Assembly: GCA_000697335.1 (NCBI GenBank)
Contig: JNEM01016709.1
Location: 1 to 49,435, forward strand
Reading direction: 5' to 3'
Origin: Conidiobolus incongruus B7586
Lineage: Eukaryota; Entomophthoromycota; Entomophthoromycetes; Entomophthorales; Conidiobolaceae
Length of the DNA stretch: 49,435 bases
The position numbers and the translations under genes are program-made. The notes below the pieces were generated by a model that saw only the letters and a program-made list of their open reading frames with translations, was not told the DNA's origin and did no database searches. Each line of letters begins with the position of its first letter. Position 1 is the first letter of the stretch. Positions 1 through 12,484 of this stretch are shown here, one piece after another.

Positions 1-876
1 TTATATTAATTCATTAATTATATAATAATCAATATTATATATATTCTATATTATATACCTATTTTAAAATTTCTAGCTTTTTGATTCTTTGAAATTTTTA
101 ATTATTATTATAATTTAAATTTGATTTATTATATCTAAAACTAATAACTTATATAATAATAAAAAGATCAATATTATATACTAAAATTAATATAGAAAAT
201 AGAAATTATACCTCAATGATTTTTCAATATATAATAATCAACTATATATAATAGTATTTTATTTTGCAATTATTGGAAATTATAGCTTATATATTATCAA
301 TAAAATTACATAATTTATTAAACATTGTAAAATACTCAAATTTATTAATTCTATCAAAACTTCATAACTATATTTAATTCAAATAACCATACAAAACAGT
401 TACTTATATTATTATTACATCAATATTAATAATTTTAAGACTGCCAAAGTATTGAAATAAATAATGTATATAAATATATAAAATTATTATTAATTTTTAT
501 ATCAATATTTATAATTATATAATTATTATTGATATATATTTAGAGTTTATTAAATGTTATATGTTTATTATTGTATAAAAGTATAATTAGTTCAATACAA
601 AACTTATATTAATTAATTTACTAAAATAATCAACAAAATAAATCTAGAATTATTTAAGCTTTGGATATTTATATTAATTATATTAATTATATAATTTATT
701 GATAATATAATTAAACCAAATAATTTTATAATATTTTTTTTATTTTATGATTGATTTTGGGCTAATGGTAAGTAATACCAAATTCAAAACAAAATAAAAA
801 ATTAAATAATATCATTAACTTATAATATAATCATTGAAAAATATATTTGATACGAGTTGAATTTAAAGTTAATATT
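1..876. other. AT-rich intergenic, no gene seen
   Basis: Very AT-rich DNA without a usable reading frame, tRNA or clear repeat. It forms the left flank of the Harbinger-type element; the three bases ATT at 874-876 match those after its right end. Confidence 0.7.
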
Positions 877-1190
877 GGGCCAACTCAAATCTATCCTATT
901 TTTTTTAATTTTCAGTTTGACTGATTTTGGTTTTTTGAAAAAATTAGTCACCCAGCTAAAAAAATCAAAAAAATTAATTATAAAAAAATAACTTACTAAT
1001 TTTTTTGATTCATAAAATCCACTTGTTTTCTCCCATAAACTATGAAAATAATGCTAAAAGTATATTATTGCATTTTATAACAATGTGATTTTATTCTATA
1101 TCAATTAAATAACTTTTATTTTGTGTTAAATATCACATAAATTTACTAACAAAAGCACCACTTTTAAGCTTTATTTTGTTTTTTTCTTTT

Positions 1191-1883
1191 ATGTCATCTA
1201 TTATTAATACTAGTAACAATAATAAAGGCTCCCTTAAACTACATTTAATAGAAGTTATACTTAATTAGTTAAGGCAAGAAGAAAACTATAAATCCTAGTA
1301 TTCTAATAAGTTAAATGCTTCTTTTCAAATATATAACTTTATCTTTATTTTAAAAGAAGTAGATTACTTGAAGTTAAGAAAAAAGCTTAATAAAATATTT
1401 AATCATACAAAAACTCTCATTCATAAATTTAAAGCTGTTGAACAAGTTTTAACAAGTAAATAATGTAATAAAAATGGTTTTTTGTTTACAACAGTTAATA
1501 TTATTATAACACAAAATGATTTAATTTTTAAAGCCTCTAATATAGCTTTTATAACTTCTTTATTACACAATTAATCTTATTACAAGGAATTAAATACTTT
1601 AGATAATAAAGAATAAAGTAATAGCTTTTACTTTTAATTATCTTCTTCAAGTGAAAGCTTTAGAAGTATAAGAAACAATAAATGAAAAAGGAAAAGTACT
1701 TAATTTTCCCTTTTCTTTAAAGTTATCAAAGAAAACATACAAGAGCAAAATAAAATCTTAAGACAATAGATTAAGATACAATAATTACAAAAAGAACATT
1801 AGTTATAACTATTAGAACAACAACAATCTTTAATAGAAAAACTTTTATAATTAATGCAAAAGAATTTTAAAAAGAATAATTAG
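1191..1883 (+). pseudogene. Harbinger accessory SANT/Myb-like protein, relic
   Basis: From the ATG at 1191 one frame can be followed for about 230 codons to 1883 with no indel. The start reads MSSIINTSNNNKGSLKLHL. The next part has the look of a Myb/SANT-like domain (L-x-R-Q-E-E-N-Y-K-S, then S-N-K-L-N), with TAG where conserved Trp are expected. The C-terminal third is rich in Gln, Glu and Lys, with Q-E-Q-N-K and L-E-Q-Q-Q-S-L-I-E-K runs like a coiled coil. Harbinger elements use such a protein to help the transposase bind the ends. Several in-frame stops make it non-functional. The domain name rests on pattern and context only. Confidence 0.65.
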
Positions 1884-1916
1884 TTTATATAATTTTTATT
1901 ACTAAACAAAATATAA

Positions 1917-3214
1917 TCAAAAGAATATATTTAAAATAGTTAACCAAGTGTTAATTTGTGATAACATTACTACTTGTGATTTATTTAATTTAATAAGGTT
2001 ATTATATATGTTAATTATATTTTGCTTATTATCATTAATATTAATATTTTCACTAGTTTCTTTTTTAATTCTTTTTTCTAAATTATAATTTTATTCATTA
2101 AGAGAAATAAAGTTGTAAAGAAAAGTAGTTATATATATAAGTGTAACAATAAATTAATAAGCTTCTATATTTTGTATATAATAAGGTAATAACCTTAAAC
2201 AAGAAAAGATAGCTTTCTAGATACTAAAAGTTTTTTCTACTATAGATTACCTTTTATTATGTGCAATATTGAATTTTTTTATTCTTTGTTTTATAAAAGA
2301 AAAAGCAACTTCAATTTGATTTCTTTAAAATAGAATAATTATAAATTTATTATTAGCATAACCTATAAAAAACACAAATTAAGTATATTTATTTATTATT
2401 GATAATAAATTAAATTAAGTATAAAACAATTATATTAATTATTATTATCTATAAGAATATATTTTCCTTGTTTAAAATATTTATTTAATTCATTGAATAG
2501 TTTAAATATTTTTAAAATATTAGAGTTATAATATAATTTAGGTTTCCTAAACTTAAAATATATAAATCTATTCAAAGATAATACAACAGCCATATATTAA
2601 ATGCTGTGTGTGCTTTTTTTATTATAATATAACTGTGTGTGAAATGTAGGTTAATCTTCAAGTATAATATAACTACCATCTAAGTAACTAATATAGTTAT
2701 TAAATAAAGGTTGTTCTAAATAAGATTCCTCTATATTATAATAATTTTCTAACCAAACTATTTGATCTTCTAGTTTTTTTCTAATAGAATATATTATCCT
2801 TTTAGTGTATAAAATAACAATTCCTTCTCTTATTCAGAACTTTTCAGCTATATCTTTTAAACATGCTTTTTTATGATCTAGTTGGTAAAGTGTAATTATT
2901 AACTGAGTTTCTAAAGATGTTTGTTTTCTTTAATAAGAAGAAATAAAATTTATATGTGATTGTAAAATATTAGCAAATTAGAAAAACTTAGCTTTTAGCA
3001 TCCTCATCCATCTTTTAAAATCATTTTCTTTAAAAGGAAGTTTATATATAGACTATTATAGCAAGTATAGTATATATAACAAGTGTAGAGATATATATCT
3101 TGAGGTTTTTAGTTTATATAATAATCTTAAAATTGCTAGATCATTTATGTTCTCATCAAAGTCAACTATAATAAAGGTAATAAGGAACTCTACTATTTCT
3201 TTTGTGCTAGGCAT
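1917..3214 (-). pseudogene. Harbinger DDE transposase, relic
   Basis: The frame opens with MPSTKEIVEFL at 3214. In order it shows a helical N-terminal part (L-D-H-K-K-A-C-L-K-D-I-A-E-K-F), then Y-L-D-G-S-Y-I-I, matching the D-G-T-x-I-P-I first catalytic block of DDE_Tnp_4, then F-H-T-Q-L-Y-Y-N-K-K-S, then N-Q-I-E-V-A-F-S-F-I-K-Q and S-I-V-E-K-T-F-S-I, the usual V-E-R-T-F-G block near the third acidic residue. A short intron-like gap near 2345-2400 (ending TTTTTTATAG, before G-Y-A-N-N-K) explains the frame change between the two halves. The reading ends at a TGA at 1917-1919. About ten in-frame stops, all one transition from Gln, Trp or Arg codons, make it inactive. Confidence 0.8.
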
Positions 3215-4236
3215 AACAAAAAAATAAAACTAGTGAAGTGATTTTGATGAATACTATATATTTTTTAGTTTGAGAAGAGAAATACTTGATTATTAATTAT
3301 TTTAAGACTTTAGAGTTAATTATAGGAAAACATCACTGAATTTTCTTTTTGGGACATATTTGAGCACATTTTTAATATTTTTTGAAAAAATCAGGAAAAT
3401 TAGGAATTAGGGCAGATTTGAGTTAGCCTATTATTTATTTTTCAATATAAATTGATAATGATTTATGATTTTGAATTGAGAATCTTGTGCTGAAATTCAC
3501 TGCCATTAATGTAATTCAATGTCTATCTCTCACTTGAAAAATTGTATAAACTATAAAATTATAGGCTGTGAAATTAATATATATATTCAGTCTGATTAAA
3601 TATGTTAAATTTTTAAGCCTCAAATTAATTCAAATATTTATAGTTGATACAATATCTATTCACTAAATTAAACCTCAATGTAAAATTTGATCAATTTTAT
3701 CCATAACTTAATATGTCTATTTCAATGATTATAAAGATCTAAAATTGATACAAATATTATATAATAATAAAATATTTATATCAAATTCGAAAATACATAT
3801 AATATCATTAAATAGGTAAATCTCACTAAAACTTGATGGAATAATAATAGGACAAAAGAGTATAAATACAATTTAATTTTTTTAAAGCATATATTCATAA
3901 ATAAATGTCCTTATATTTCTCATTGAAAATATAAGAATAATCAAGAGAATTTATCTCAATTAAGAAATCTTTCTATTTTCAATTGTACTTTAGATTTGAG
4001 AAAACATACTCTCTTGAGATCATTGGGAGAGGAATGTTCAAAGCAATATAGATCAATTATACAAAAACTTCAATATATATATATAAATATAAATAAAATT
4101 TACTTTGAAAGTCAGCATTTTTTAGTTATAAAATCGCGCTTTATTATCATTTAATTTGAGGTTAATAGTAATTTTATAATTTAGAATAAATATGATATGG
4201 TAATTTATAATGATACACTTAGTTGATAGATACCTG

Positions 4237-4238
<2 letters not shown>

Positions 4239-4280
<42 letters not shown>
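4239..4280. repeat. (AT)21 microsatellite
   Basis: Uninterrupted AT dinucleotide tract of 42 bp. Similar tracts lie at 10511-10541, 13763-13795 and 43489-43518. Confidence 0.95.
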
Positions 4281-4282
<2 letters not shown>

Positions 4283-4994
4283 AACTAGAATACTCTAACA
4301 ATTACCAATTTCTCTAAGCTTTCAATTTTATTAATATAAGTTAAGTTTGGTATTATGACCAAGTTCTGATTAATTTTTCTTTGAAATTTTCTAAAATTGG
4401 CAAGTTTAGAATACATATTAAGTAGTATTGAATATCCTTTCCAAAATTATAAATATAGCTATTTTAGTCGGTAAATAATACAATAATACCACATACAATA
4501 TGAAGAATACTCCAAATATTTTTCAATGATATTTTGAATAATTTGAAAGAATATATTAATTAATTTCTTAAAATGCTTATAAAATTCAAAGAAATATTCC
4601 CATATAGAAAAATTCATCCAAGTAATCAATAAACTTAATTTTCGGGCTAACCCAATTCTAAAAAATCACTATAAAGAGTCACTATCCCAACAATATCAAG
4701 AAATTCTCACTTAATAATACACTTTATAATATAACATAATATTTGTTAATTAGGGGGACAAGATAGACCCAAAGATAAAAAATAATGTTCTCAAATTAAT
4801 CATTTATAAGCTTGATATCAATAATATCATTTAACAAATCTCAAACGATTAACTCACAGGATCCCCTAACAAAAAGTATAGAATATAAAAGTATTACAAA
4901 TCTACGTAACTCGTAAAATAATATAATATTTCTTTAAAATGATGTAACTTATTTGGATATCACAATTTGACAGGGATCCAATTTATCAATCTCA

Positions 4995-5050
4995 GCCTCA
5001 TATCGTGGCAATCTATGGTTCAAAAATTGTTAATATTAAATATATGAGGC
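4995..5050. repeat. Short inverted repeat, GC-richer than its surroundings
   Basis: GCCTCATAT (4995-5003) and ATATGAGGC (5042-5050) can form a 9-bp stem with a 38-base loop. The loop contains GTGGCAATCTATGG and the 3' side is followed by GAGCGCC. No known RNA family was recognised. Confidence 0.4.
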
Positions 5051-5868
5051 GAGCGCCATAGTTTGTTTTAAAAAATATTCCTTGAAAGTTAATAAATTAA
5101 AGTAAAAATATAGTTTATAACTCTATCATGTGCTAAACTAACCTAACTCTTAATATTCAATAGATTTAAAGGATTTAAAACATATCTAATTACATTAATT
5201 AGTTGATGGCGTTAGATAATCATTAATATATAATTTTAAGAACATCATTATCGCCAGTTTACTTCTAAATCAAATTCTAAAAAATTATCTACATTTTTTA
5301 TAAAATGTTAAACATTTTAAAAAAAATTTTTTTTACATAATAATTTAACATATAAAAATAAAAATTATCAACCCTGATAATATTATCACAGGAATAAAAA
5401 TTAAATCATGATATAATTCAAAAATCATAATAATAACTCACTAACCTAAAAATAATAATCATTATTTGATATAGTGAGAGAAACATTTAACTAAATTGGA
5501 CATATTTTAAATTTTTTTTTTTTGAAACTAAACTTTAATAGCAAAAGAAAAAAATAAATAATTGATATATGTGTGGTTAGTAATAACAAGATTTGAATTG
5601 AAATTTTGATATTTTTATATATTTTATTATTAAATTTAATTTGTATTGGAAGGAGGAAAGATTAGTTAAAAATATTCACAAAAAAATAGTACATATTTCA
5701 ATAAAAGGTATTAATAAATATTAATATAAAACAATTCCATGATGAGTGATATTGGCTCTAAAATGTATAATCGAAATTAACTGAAGGATGGATATTGTGG
5801 ACGGAGAGAAGAAAGTGAGAAATGCCAATGAGCTTAGAGCATCAATTTGTCTGATCAGGGGAAGACTA

Positions 5869-7490
5869 TCAGACAATCGATGTGTTTATGTTTACTATGC
5901 GTGTGCACCCCCGTAAACCGAATGGCGTTCGAGGAGAGGGGTACACAACAAATGCTCTGTCTATTTTGCGCAAAACCGATTTGTCAACAAATCCGAATTG
6001 GAAATCGCTCATTGGCCAATAAGATTGTTCTGATGAATTACTGGATTTTGCTCGAAAGAGAGGGACTAGGCGGGGGTGGGGTTGCTCTGGGCAAATAGAT
6101 TCCAGTTCAGAGAATGTGACGAGTGGTTCTTCTTACCAAACGAGCTGAACATCTCCAGGATCGACTCGTTATCATCTTGAAGTTCCATAACTGGGGTCAA
6201 GTATTGATTTTTTTTCATGGTGGATTTGAACTGACTGGAGGGATAGCGGATAGAGGAAGGGGGAGAAGTGGGTGTGATAGGCTCTGAGGGTGAGGCGGGA
6301 TATGCTTGATTAATGCTCTCGTCCTCTGACCCGCGACGAAGATTCAATCTGGTAAAGTCAGGGATTTGAGTTAGTCTTCCCAGGGAAGATTCATTTCCAT
6401 CAATAACCGACTGGCTGTCACTGACGCCGTTGGGATGGAAAGATCTCATAGAGCCACTACTACTGCTCCACTTAGATCTAAGCAATTTGGGCGGTGTTTT
6501 AGTGCTGGAAACAGTAGAGTTCTCGTAGCTTGTGTGTGTATTGAGGGGATTGGCGTGAATGGCTTTAAGGCCTTGAAGCCAAGATTTTAGCTGAACAGTG
6601 GTTTCAGCTTGTAAAAACCAGCACTCATCACCTGATTTAACCTGGAATACACGTTTTTTGCCACTGAAACCATCTGATACACAAATAATAGAATCCGGAT
6701 TAATAGTAAGTTTATCTGTGGGAAGGGCAGAAGAGCAGGATGATTTGAAGCGATAGAGAACATTATCGTGAAGACAAAAGTATCTTCGCTTCCACTGCTT
6801 TCTGGCAAGAAGGCTGGGATTAATAACATATAATTTGACTAGCCAACCACTGATGCTAGAAGATTCTTTGAGCTCACCAAGTGTTAAGCCAGTTGAGGAA
6901 GCTGGAGGAGGTGATGGGTAGGCAGTGATGGGATCGAGAGAGATGACACTTGAGCTAGAAGAGCGGGGAGAAGTGACAGGGGGATGAACTGCTCTATACT
7001 TTTTATGGCCAAGAATTTTGAATGGATTGGGTTTTGAGCTGGATTTGGATGAACTGATGTTGACATTCTCATCTATTGAAGCTCTCTCTTTGATAGAAAT
7101 GTTGGAAGCCATAGCATCATTTGATGGGTGAGGCTTATCTATCGTTGTTGGTACTCTTAAAGATTGCTGCTGCACCTTATTCCAACAAGTATCAAGTTGA
7201 TCTAATAAACCACGAATATCACTACTGTATTGTGTAGAGAAATCATCTTCTCTGCCGCCAACAGAGGAGCCAAGTCCAGATTCGCGAGATTGGCGATTGA
7301 CATTAGATATTGAAAGAGATTTTTGAAAAGTTAGACGATCTAAGTTAGCTTTGAGGCTGATTAAAGAGTCGTTATAGTTGGGTGTAGGTGTTTCCGTGTG
7401 ATTTAAAGGTAAATCCCATCTGGTGCCAAAAAGGGACTGGGGTGAATGGCGCTTAGTATGTAGGTGCGCTGTTGCTATTGTTGCAGACAT
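5869..7490 (-). CDS. PH-domain protein, two exons (C-terminus inferred)
   Basis: Exon 1 is 7490-6137 and a proposed exon 2 is 6086-5869; the 50-bp intron has GTAAGA donor, CTGAAC branch-like motif and TTGCCCAG acceptor. Joined length is 1572 nt (523 aa). If unspliced, the frame stops at 6066 (474 aa). Splicing is favoured because the intron is ideal and the frame stays open through a GC-rich tract that otherwise lacks explanation. A second intron (donor GTAAAC near 5889, exon from 5832 to a stop at 5758) is possible. Residues about 214-312 form a pleckstrin homology domain: S-G-W-L-V-K-L at its start, K-Q-W-K-R-R-Y-F-C-L, and the invariant Trp304 in the last helix. The rest is Ser/Thr/Pro-rich and probably disordered. 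PH domains bind phosphoinositides or proteins at membranes; the exact family was not recognised. Confidence 0.75.
6087..6136 (-). other. Proposed 50-bp intron of the PH-domain gene
   Basis: Begins GTAAGAAGAACC and ends TATTTGCCCAG on the minus strand, with CTGAAC about 20 bases before the acceptor. Its length agrees with other introns in the window. It splits a codon after its first base, giving Glu452 in place of the unspliced Gly. Confidence 0.7.
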
Positions 7491-10400
7491 AATATTTCAA
7501 TTTGAAACCAATATAAATTGAAATTAATAGGTAACAATATACAAAATAGTATGAACTGTTGGGAAAGAAGTATGAAGCTGGTCTTATAGTAAATTCACAA
7601 ATATATATCAAGTGAATAGAAGATAAGCCAATACCCAAATAAAAACCAAGTAAAATTGAAGTTTGTGGAATGGATGCCAATTTATAGGGGATGCGAATAT
7701 TGATAGTGTAGGTTTTAAATATCCGATTAACAGCTGTGAAAGCTGATTTGAAGAAGGGGGGAGGAGAATAGTCGAGGGGGGAATTTAGTACAATTTGAGA
7801 GCTAAACTTAAGTTACACTCACTGTTAATTATACTGGTTATTGCTTTCAATTGGGTTAAAATTTTTATATTGAGATCATTTTGTTTGCCATAATAACTAA
7901 TATTAAAATTAATAAATATCAACTTCTATTCTATTCATAAATATATCCTTTGTTAAATATGAATATAGTATCATGTACGCTGTCAATATTATTATCTTAA
8001 TCGTTGCATTGATCAATTTTGAGACATCCGAATATTAGTGTAATATTTTTGTTATAATCTTGTTTCTTATTTTTAAATCACCGATCATTCAATATCATAT
8101 TGGAAAATGTATAACATATTATGTTATCCGATAGTCTTTATTCCAATATTAAACAGATATATTATGATTATTAGAATGCAATAGGCTATATAATTTATCC
8201 CTCTCGTTTTTATGAATCCACACCATTAAATTATTGTTACGTTGATTATTCAATAACTCAATGATATAAATAATAAAATGTAAAAAGAACTGACATTGAG
8301 TCATCATACATTTAGTATAGTAACAACTTTCAACTAATAAGAAATATATTTGTTTTTAGTATCTTGATTGAGAATCTAGAATGAATCAGAACAATTTCAA
8401 GAAAAACGAGCTTAAAAAGTAGCGTAAAATAAAGTCAATTTCTGAATTCAAATTGCGGGCATTTTATGAGATATATAGAAAATCTCTAATTGAATGCTCA
8501 GTTACCCCGAATATCTATATATTAAATTGTGAATAAGTCAATTATAAGATAATACTAGATATTTGAAAATTTGAATTGTTTTTAAAATAGATTAAGTGAC
8601 TATTTTATATTTTTTTTAACTTATAAAATTATTAATTTCATAGATTATTATACATTCTTATATTATTCTCATTTTATTCTTTATTTTTAAAATTATAATC
8701 TTTAAATTTATTAACATTATTAATTAATAATATATTTTTAAATGTAAAAAAATTATTATAAATTAATATATATATATATACTATCATTTATTTATATTGA
8801 AAAAATACTCTCATCAAATAAATTACTCAATTTAGAAATTTTGAAAGATTAAAAATTTGATAAGATTTTATTTTAAATAATAAAAACAATATTTGATTAA
8901 TTTGATAATATTTCAATTTTGTTTTTTTTTAAAAATAAAATTAAAAAGAATAAATTTAAGAAAACTCTATAAGTATCAGTTTATCCTATCCACAACATTT
9001 ACAAGTAAGTATATGATTGACTAAGAATGTATCCATTCTTGATAATATGGTACTTGTTATGGAGTTGGTGGAATGACTAAGGGTTCATTTGATTGGTAAA
9101 TCTTTGAATCCATTCACTTTCAATTTTTAGATTTTGACATTGATTTTACCTCATATGGAAATTTTATCAAAAATTTTTGAACGATTATGCTTAAGAATGC
9201 TAATTGAAACTGAGGGATTGAAGGGAGATTGTGGTAAGTGAAAATTTTTAAAGTAATTCGAATTCTACATTTAGGGATCAAAATGCGATGGAATTTATTG
9301 ATAAAGTTGAATGATTATCTCTCTTTATTTATTCATATTATAGTAATTCTTTATTACTTGATATGACATATTATGTTTTAATCTAATGTAAATAATAAAA
9401 TATTCATCATTAGCTAAATATGTATTTAATATACTCTAATCATTGAATTAATATGTAGAGTTAATATCAAAAAGAATATATTGTTTTTTTCCAATTATAC
9501 ATTACTTAAATATTTTTATTAAAGCATATAAGGAAAAGCTAAAATATATATTGAAATGAATTTAAAATTAATCCGTCTTCTGCAGATTATAAAACATTTA
9601 AAAATGATTATTTCCTTATCATTATTATTGTTATTCATCCCTTAGACTAAAATCCGAATTTTTACTCCTTGACCTATATTAAACCAAATTTGAAATAAAT
9701 AAACCAAAAGTATATCAAATAAAAATATATGATAAACTCGTGATTTCACAATGATAGGCATACTCTATTATCATATTCTCTATGAATCATTCGGACTTAA
9801 TATTAAATAAATAAGTAATTATTGATAAATATATAATATTAAATAGGCTATTTTTTAATTTAAATTGGGTAATTATTACCAATTATAAATGAATTAAACT
9901 GATTATTCTCTTAAATAATAAATTATTTATTCATAAATAGTATCGTTTTATAATTTATTATATTATAATATTATGAATAAAAAATATTTTATTAAATTTT
10001 TCTCCATTATACTTTAACTTTTATTGTAAATTTATAACTATGATTTATGAATACTTGAAACTTTCTATAATATTATTTAATTATTTAACTCTTGAAACAA
10101 ACCTGTATAACTACAATACTGTTAGCTTCTGTTTAGAACTCAGTAGAATTTCTATTAATTGATAGAGCCATTACTTTAAGAATCATATCAGCACCTTTTT
10201 AAAAAGATATCAATATATTCAAATAAGGTTTAATAATTAATTGTATTATATTCCTTTATCAATATAAATGAAATTCATTATTTAATATAATTTCACAATT
10301 AGTCTCATTTCATTTTTAATTTATATATTATAATATCTGATTCTTACTGAATATTCATTATTATTATTATTGTTATTATTATTGGTATTTTAATTTAGGA

Positions 10401-10509
10401 TAAAACATTTAGCTATATTTGTTATTAGCCGAAAAGTTATTGTTAAAGTTAGAATAGCTATTTGGATAGTTTGATATTTCACCGACATTCATTTATAATA
10501 TATAAAATA

Positions 10510-10510
<1 letters not shown>

Positions 10511-10541
<31 letters not shown>
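10511..10541. repeat. (TA)15 microsatellite
   Basis: Uninterrupted TA tract of about 31 bp. Confidence 0.95.
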
Positions 10542-10544
<3 letters not shown>

Positions 10545-10859
10545 GAAACAATGATTTTTGATATTTGATAATGATAAAATTAACCATATTTAAAATTAGT
10601 AATTTTTTCTATATAAAATAAGTTATACAGATATTACAAAAAAACTAGTCACTATATAGCATAAGAAATTATTAATTATTTTATCTTATTTGAAAATTTC
10701 AAATTAATGAGACTAGAGCTAATATTAAGAATTGAAGGATAATATTACAGTTTAATATTCTATATATAAATTATTGAGATCAAATATTTGATGATTATAT
10801 TTAAACTTTTTGTTGCTATTGAATTACTTCCAATGTGCATTTGAATAGCATTTACTAAC

Positions 10860-11270
10860 ATTATAATTACTTAGGTAGTATCCAGTTAGACTGATTTCAT
10901 CTGACAATCGATTGCCTTATGGAGATATAACTCCGGAATACTCTTCACACCACTTCAAGGTCTCATTTTTCTGATGATCTAATATACTTCTTTATTCTGT
11001 CTACAGCCGAAGAATGGTCTACAATAGGACCATTGTCGGAATACATTTTCATCCTCACTTCTGTTCTTTTTTGAAGCACATTAAACCCTTAATCCTATTA
11101 AAACATCTTAACTCAAATTACCAAACAAACCACAAACAAGTCACTCCCTTTCCTATTATCAACGTTTTACTAACAATCCTTAGAATCACAAGATTGTTTT
11201 TAATAGCATTGAATATAATGAAAAACTCCAATATTGGATGTACGTTTGCTTGGGTATTTGTAGAATATTA
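10860..11270 (+). other. G-poor, C-rich island of unknown origin
   Basis: Unlike the flanking DNA this 0.4-kb patch is rich in C and poor in G on the plus strand: 11041-11160 holds 34 C and 4 G by direct count. One plus-strand frame reads S-D-D-L-I-Y-F-F-I-L-S-T-A-E-E-W-S-T-I-G then is broken by many TAA/TAG. An open frame at 11014-11271 starts at a real ATG (85 codons) but looks like low-complexity chance. It could be a decayed mobile-element fragment or an untranslated transcript. I do not recognise it. Confidence 0.35.
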
Positions 11271-12484
11271 GTACAATTAAAATTTGATTTTCAAAATCAA
11301 CTCAAATATAATAAGTTAACTACAAATATAATTTGTACTTTATATGCAATTCTCAGAAATATTATATTATTCTTAATATACATTTCAAAGGCATATATAT
11401 AAATTCAAGTAATGATTAATATAAATATTATATTAAATTTTATACCTAAAAATATAATAATTTTAATTTATATTACTATTTAAAAATTAAAATATAATAA
11501 ATCTTTGTCACAATTTATGTTTAGATTAGTAAATATTTTTCAATTATTTATATTTAATACTTTGAACAATAATTTACACACTAGTTTCGATTCTATATCA
11601 TGGTTTTAATAATCATTATCTATACTGGATAATTTATTTAGCATTGATTGAATTTCGGCTTATATTAATATTACTCTAACTGAAAGTTAAATATTTTGAT
11701 CTTGGCTTTTTATATCTTTAAAAATGTTTGAGATTATAAAATTGAAAAAACCGATATTTTTTTTTGAAAACAAATTGATCTAAATATTCCATGCATCTTA
11801 TTAATTCAAAACTTCAATATTATTTTATTCTCCTTTGACCAACTAAATACTTTTTTTATAATGCAAGTGAATGAGATGCTTAGCATCAGAGTTTTTTAAC
11901 ATTAATCAACAAAATTCAGCCATTACTTTGAAAATTTTGATTTCAATTGTTTATATTATCAAACACAACTAATTAAAAATCATACACATATCTGAACAGT
12001 GTAGATATTAAACTATCATATTTGAAAGGCAAATCCTTGATAATATGGCAGATATTCATTATTTTTACAAGTCAAAATTTTTTAATTCTATAATAATAAA
12101 TTAATTATTTCCTTTTTGAAGTTTTAGTAATATTAATATTGATTTTTAATTATTGAATCAATAGGTAATTATTTTATTATAACAAAAATTGGAATTAAAA
12201 GTATTTATTACTATGATTTTTATGATTTGATATTTTAAGAGTTAAATATCGACTATTTTTAATGGAATTAAATAAAAATATGTGAATTATAATTAACTGT
12301 TATATTTACTAGTATTATTATGTTTTATAACTATAATAGTTTATGATATTATAAATTTTATAAAATGTTAATCATCACAGATTTTTTGGTATAATAATAA
12401 TTTTAATTTGATATTATATGATATTTTACAATACTCAGAATAATATTATATTATTGCTGAGTTATTATAATGATGGAGAATAAT

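Larger units (their letters stand above)
877..3429 (-). mobile_element. PIF/Harbinger-type DNA transposon, complete in outline but hypermutated
   Basis: About 2.55 kb. The left end reads GGGCCAACTCAAATCT and the inverse of the right end reads AGGCTAACTCAAATCT; similarity continues for roughly 35 bp to a shared TAATTTTC. ATT flanks both sides (874-876 and 3430-3432), fitting the 3-bp target duplication of the PIF/Harbinger superfamily. Two converging reading frames fill the inside: a SANT/Myb-like accessory protein on the plus strand and a DDE transposase on the minus strand, the usual two-gene layout of Harbinger elements. Both frames run without visible indels but hold many stops, so the element is dead. 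The stops are TAA/TAG/TGA where Gln or Trp would fit, which suggests C-to-T and G-to-A change rather than ordinary decay. Confidence 0.85.
3430..5868. other. AT-rich intergenic with microsatellite and a small inverted repeat
   Basis: No gene seen up to the 3' exon of the PH gene. It holds an (AT)21 tract at 4239-4280 and a 9-bp inverted repeat GCCTCATAT/ATATGAGGC at 4995-5003 and 5042-5050. From about 5770 rightward GC rises, which probably reflects the 3' part of the PH gene. Confidence 0.6.
7491..12484. other. Long gene-poor AT-rich stretch
   Basis: The first 300 bases are the promoter side and 5' UTR of the PH gene; no clear TATA box was picked out. Around 8960-9290 GC is slightly raised but no frame is open. 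10511-10541 is a (TA)n tract. 10860-11270 is a separate G-poor island listed on its own. The rest shows nothing I can name. Confidence 0.6.

Noticed and set aside
1191-3214. Alternative genetic code with TAA/TAG read as Gln
   Set aside because: The transposon frames suggest it, but host genes end cleanly at TAA, TAG or TGA at the family's usual length (homocitrate synthase, acyltransferase, SDHAF3, transporters) and have none inside. Transition mutation explains the element's stops better.
5847-6098. Plus-strand open frame of 83 codons
   Set aside because: It starts at a TTG, not ATG, lies opposite the proposed PH-gene exon and resembles no family.
11014-11271. 85-codon open frame with ATG in the G-poor island
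   Set aside because: Low-complexity Ile/Leu/His content, no splice sites, no family; kept only as part of the island.
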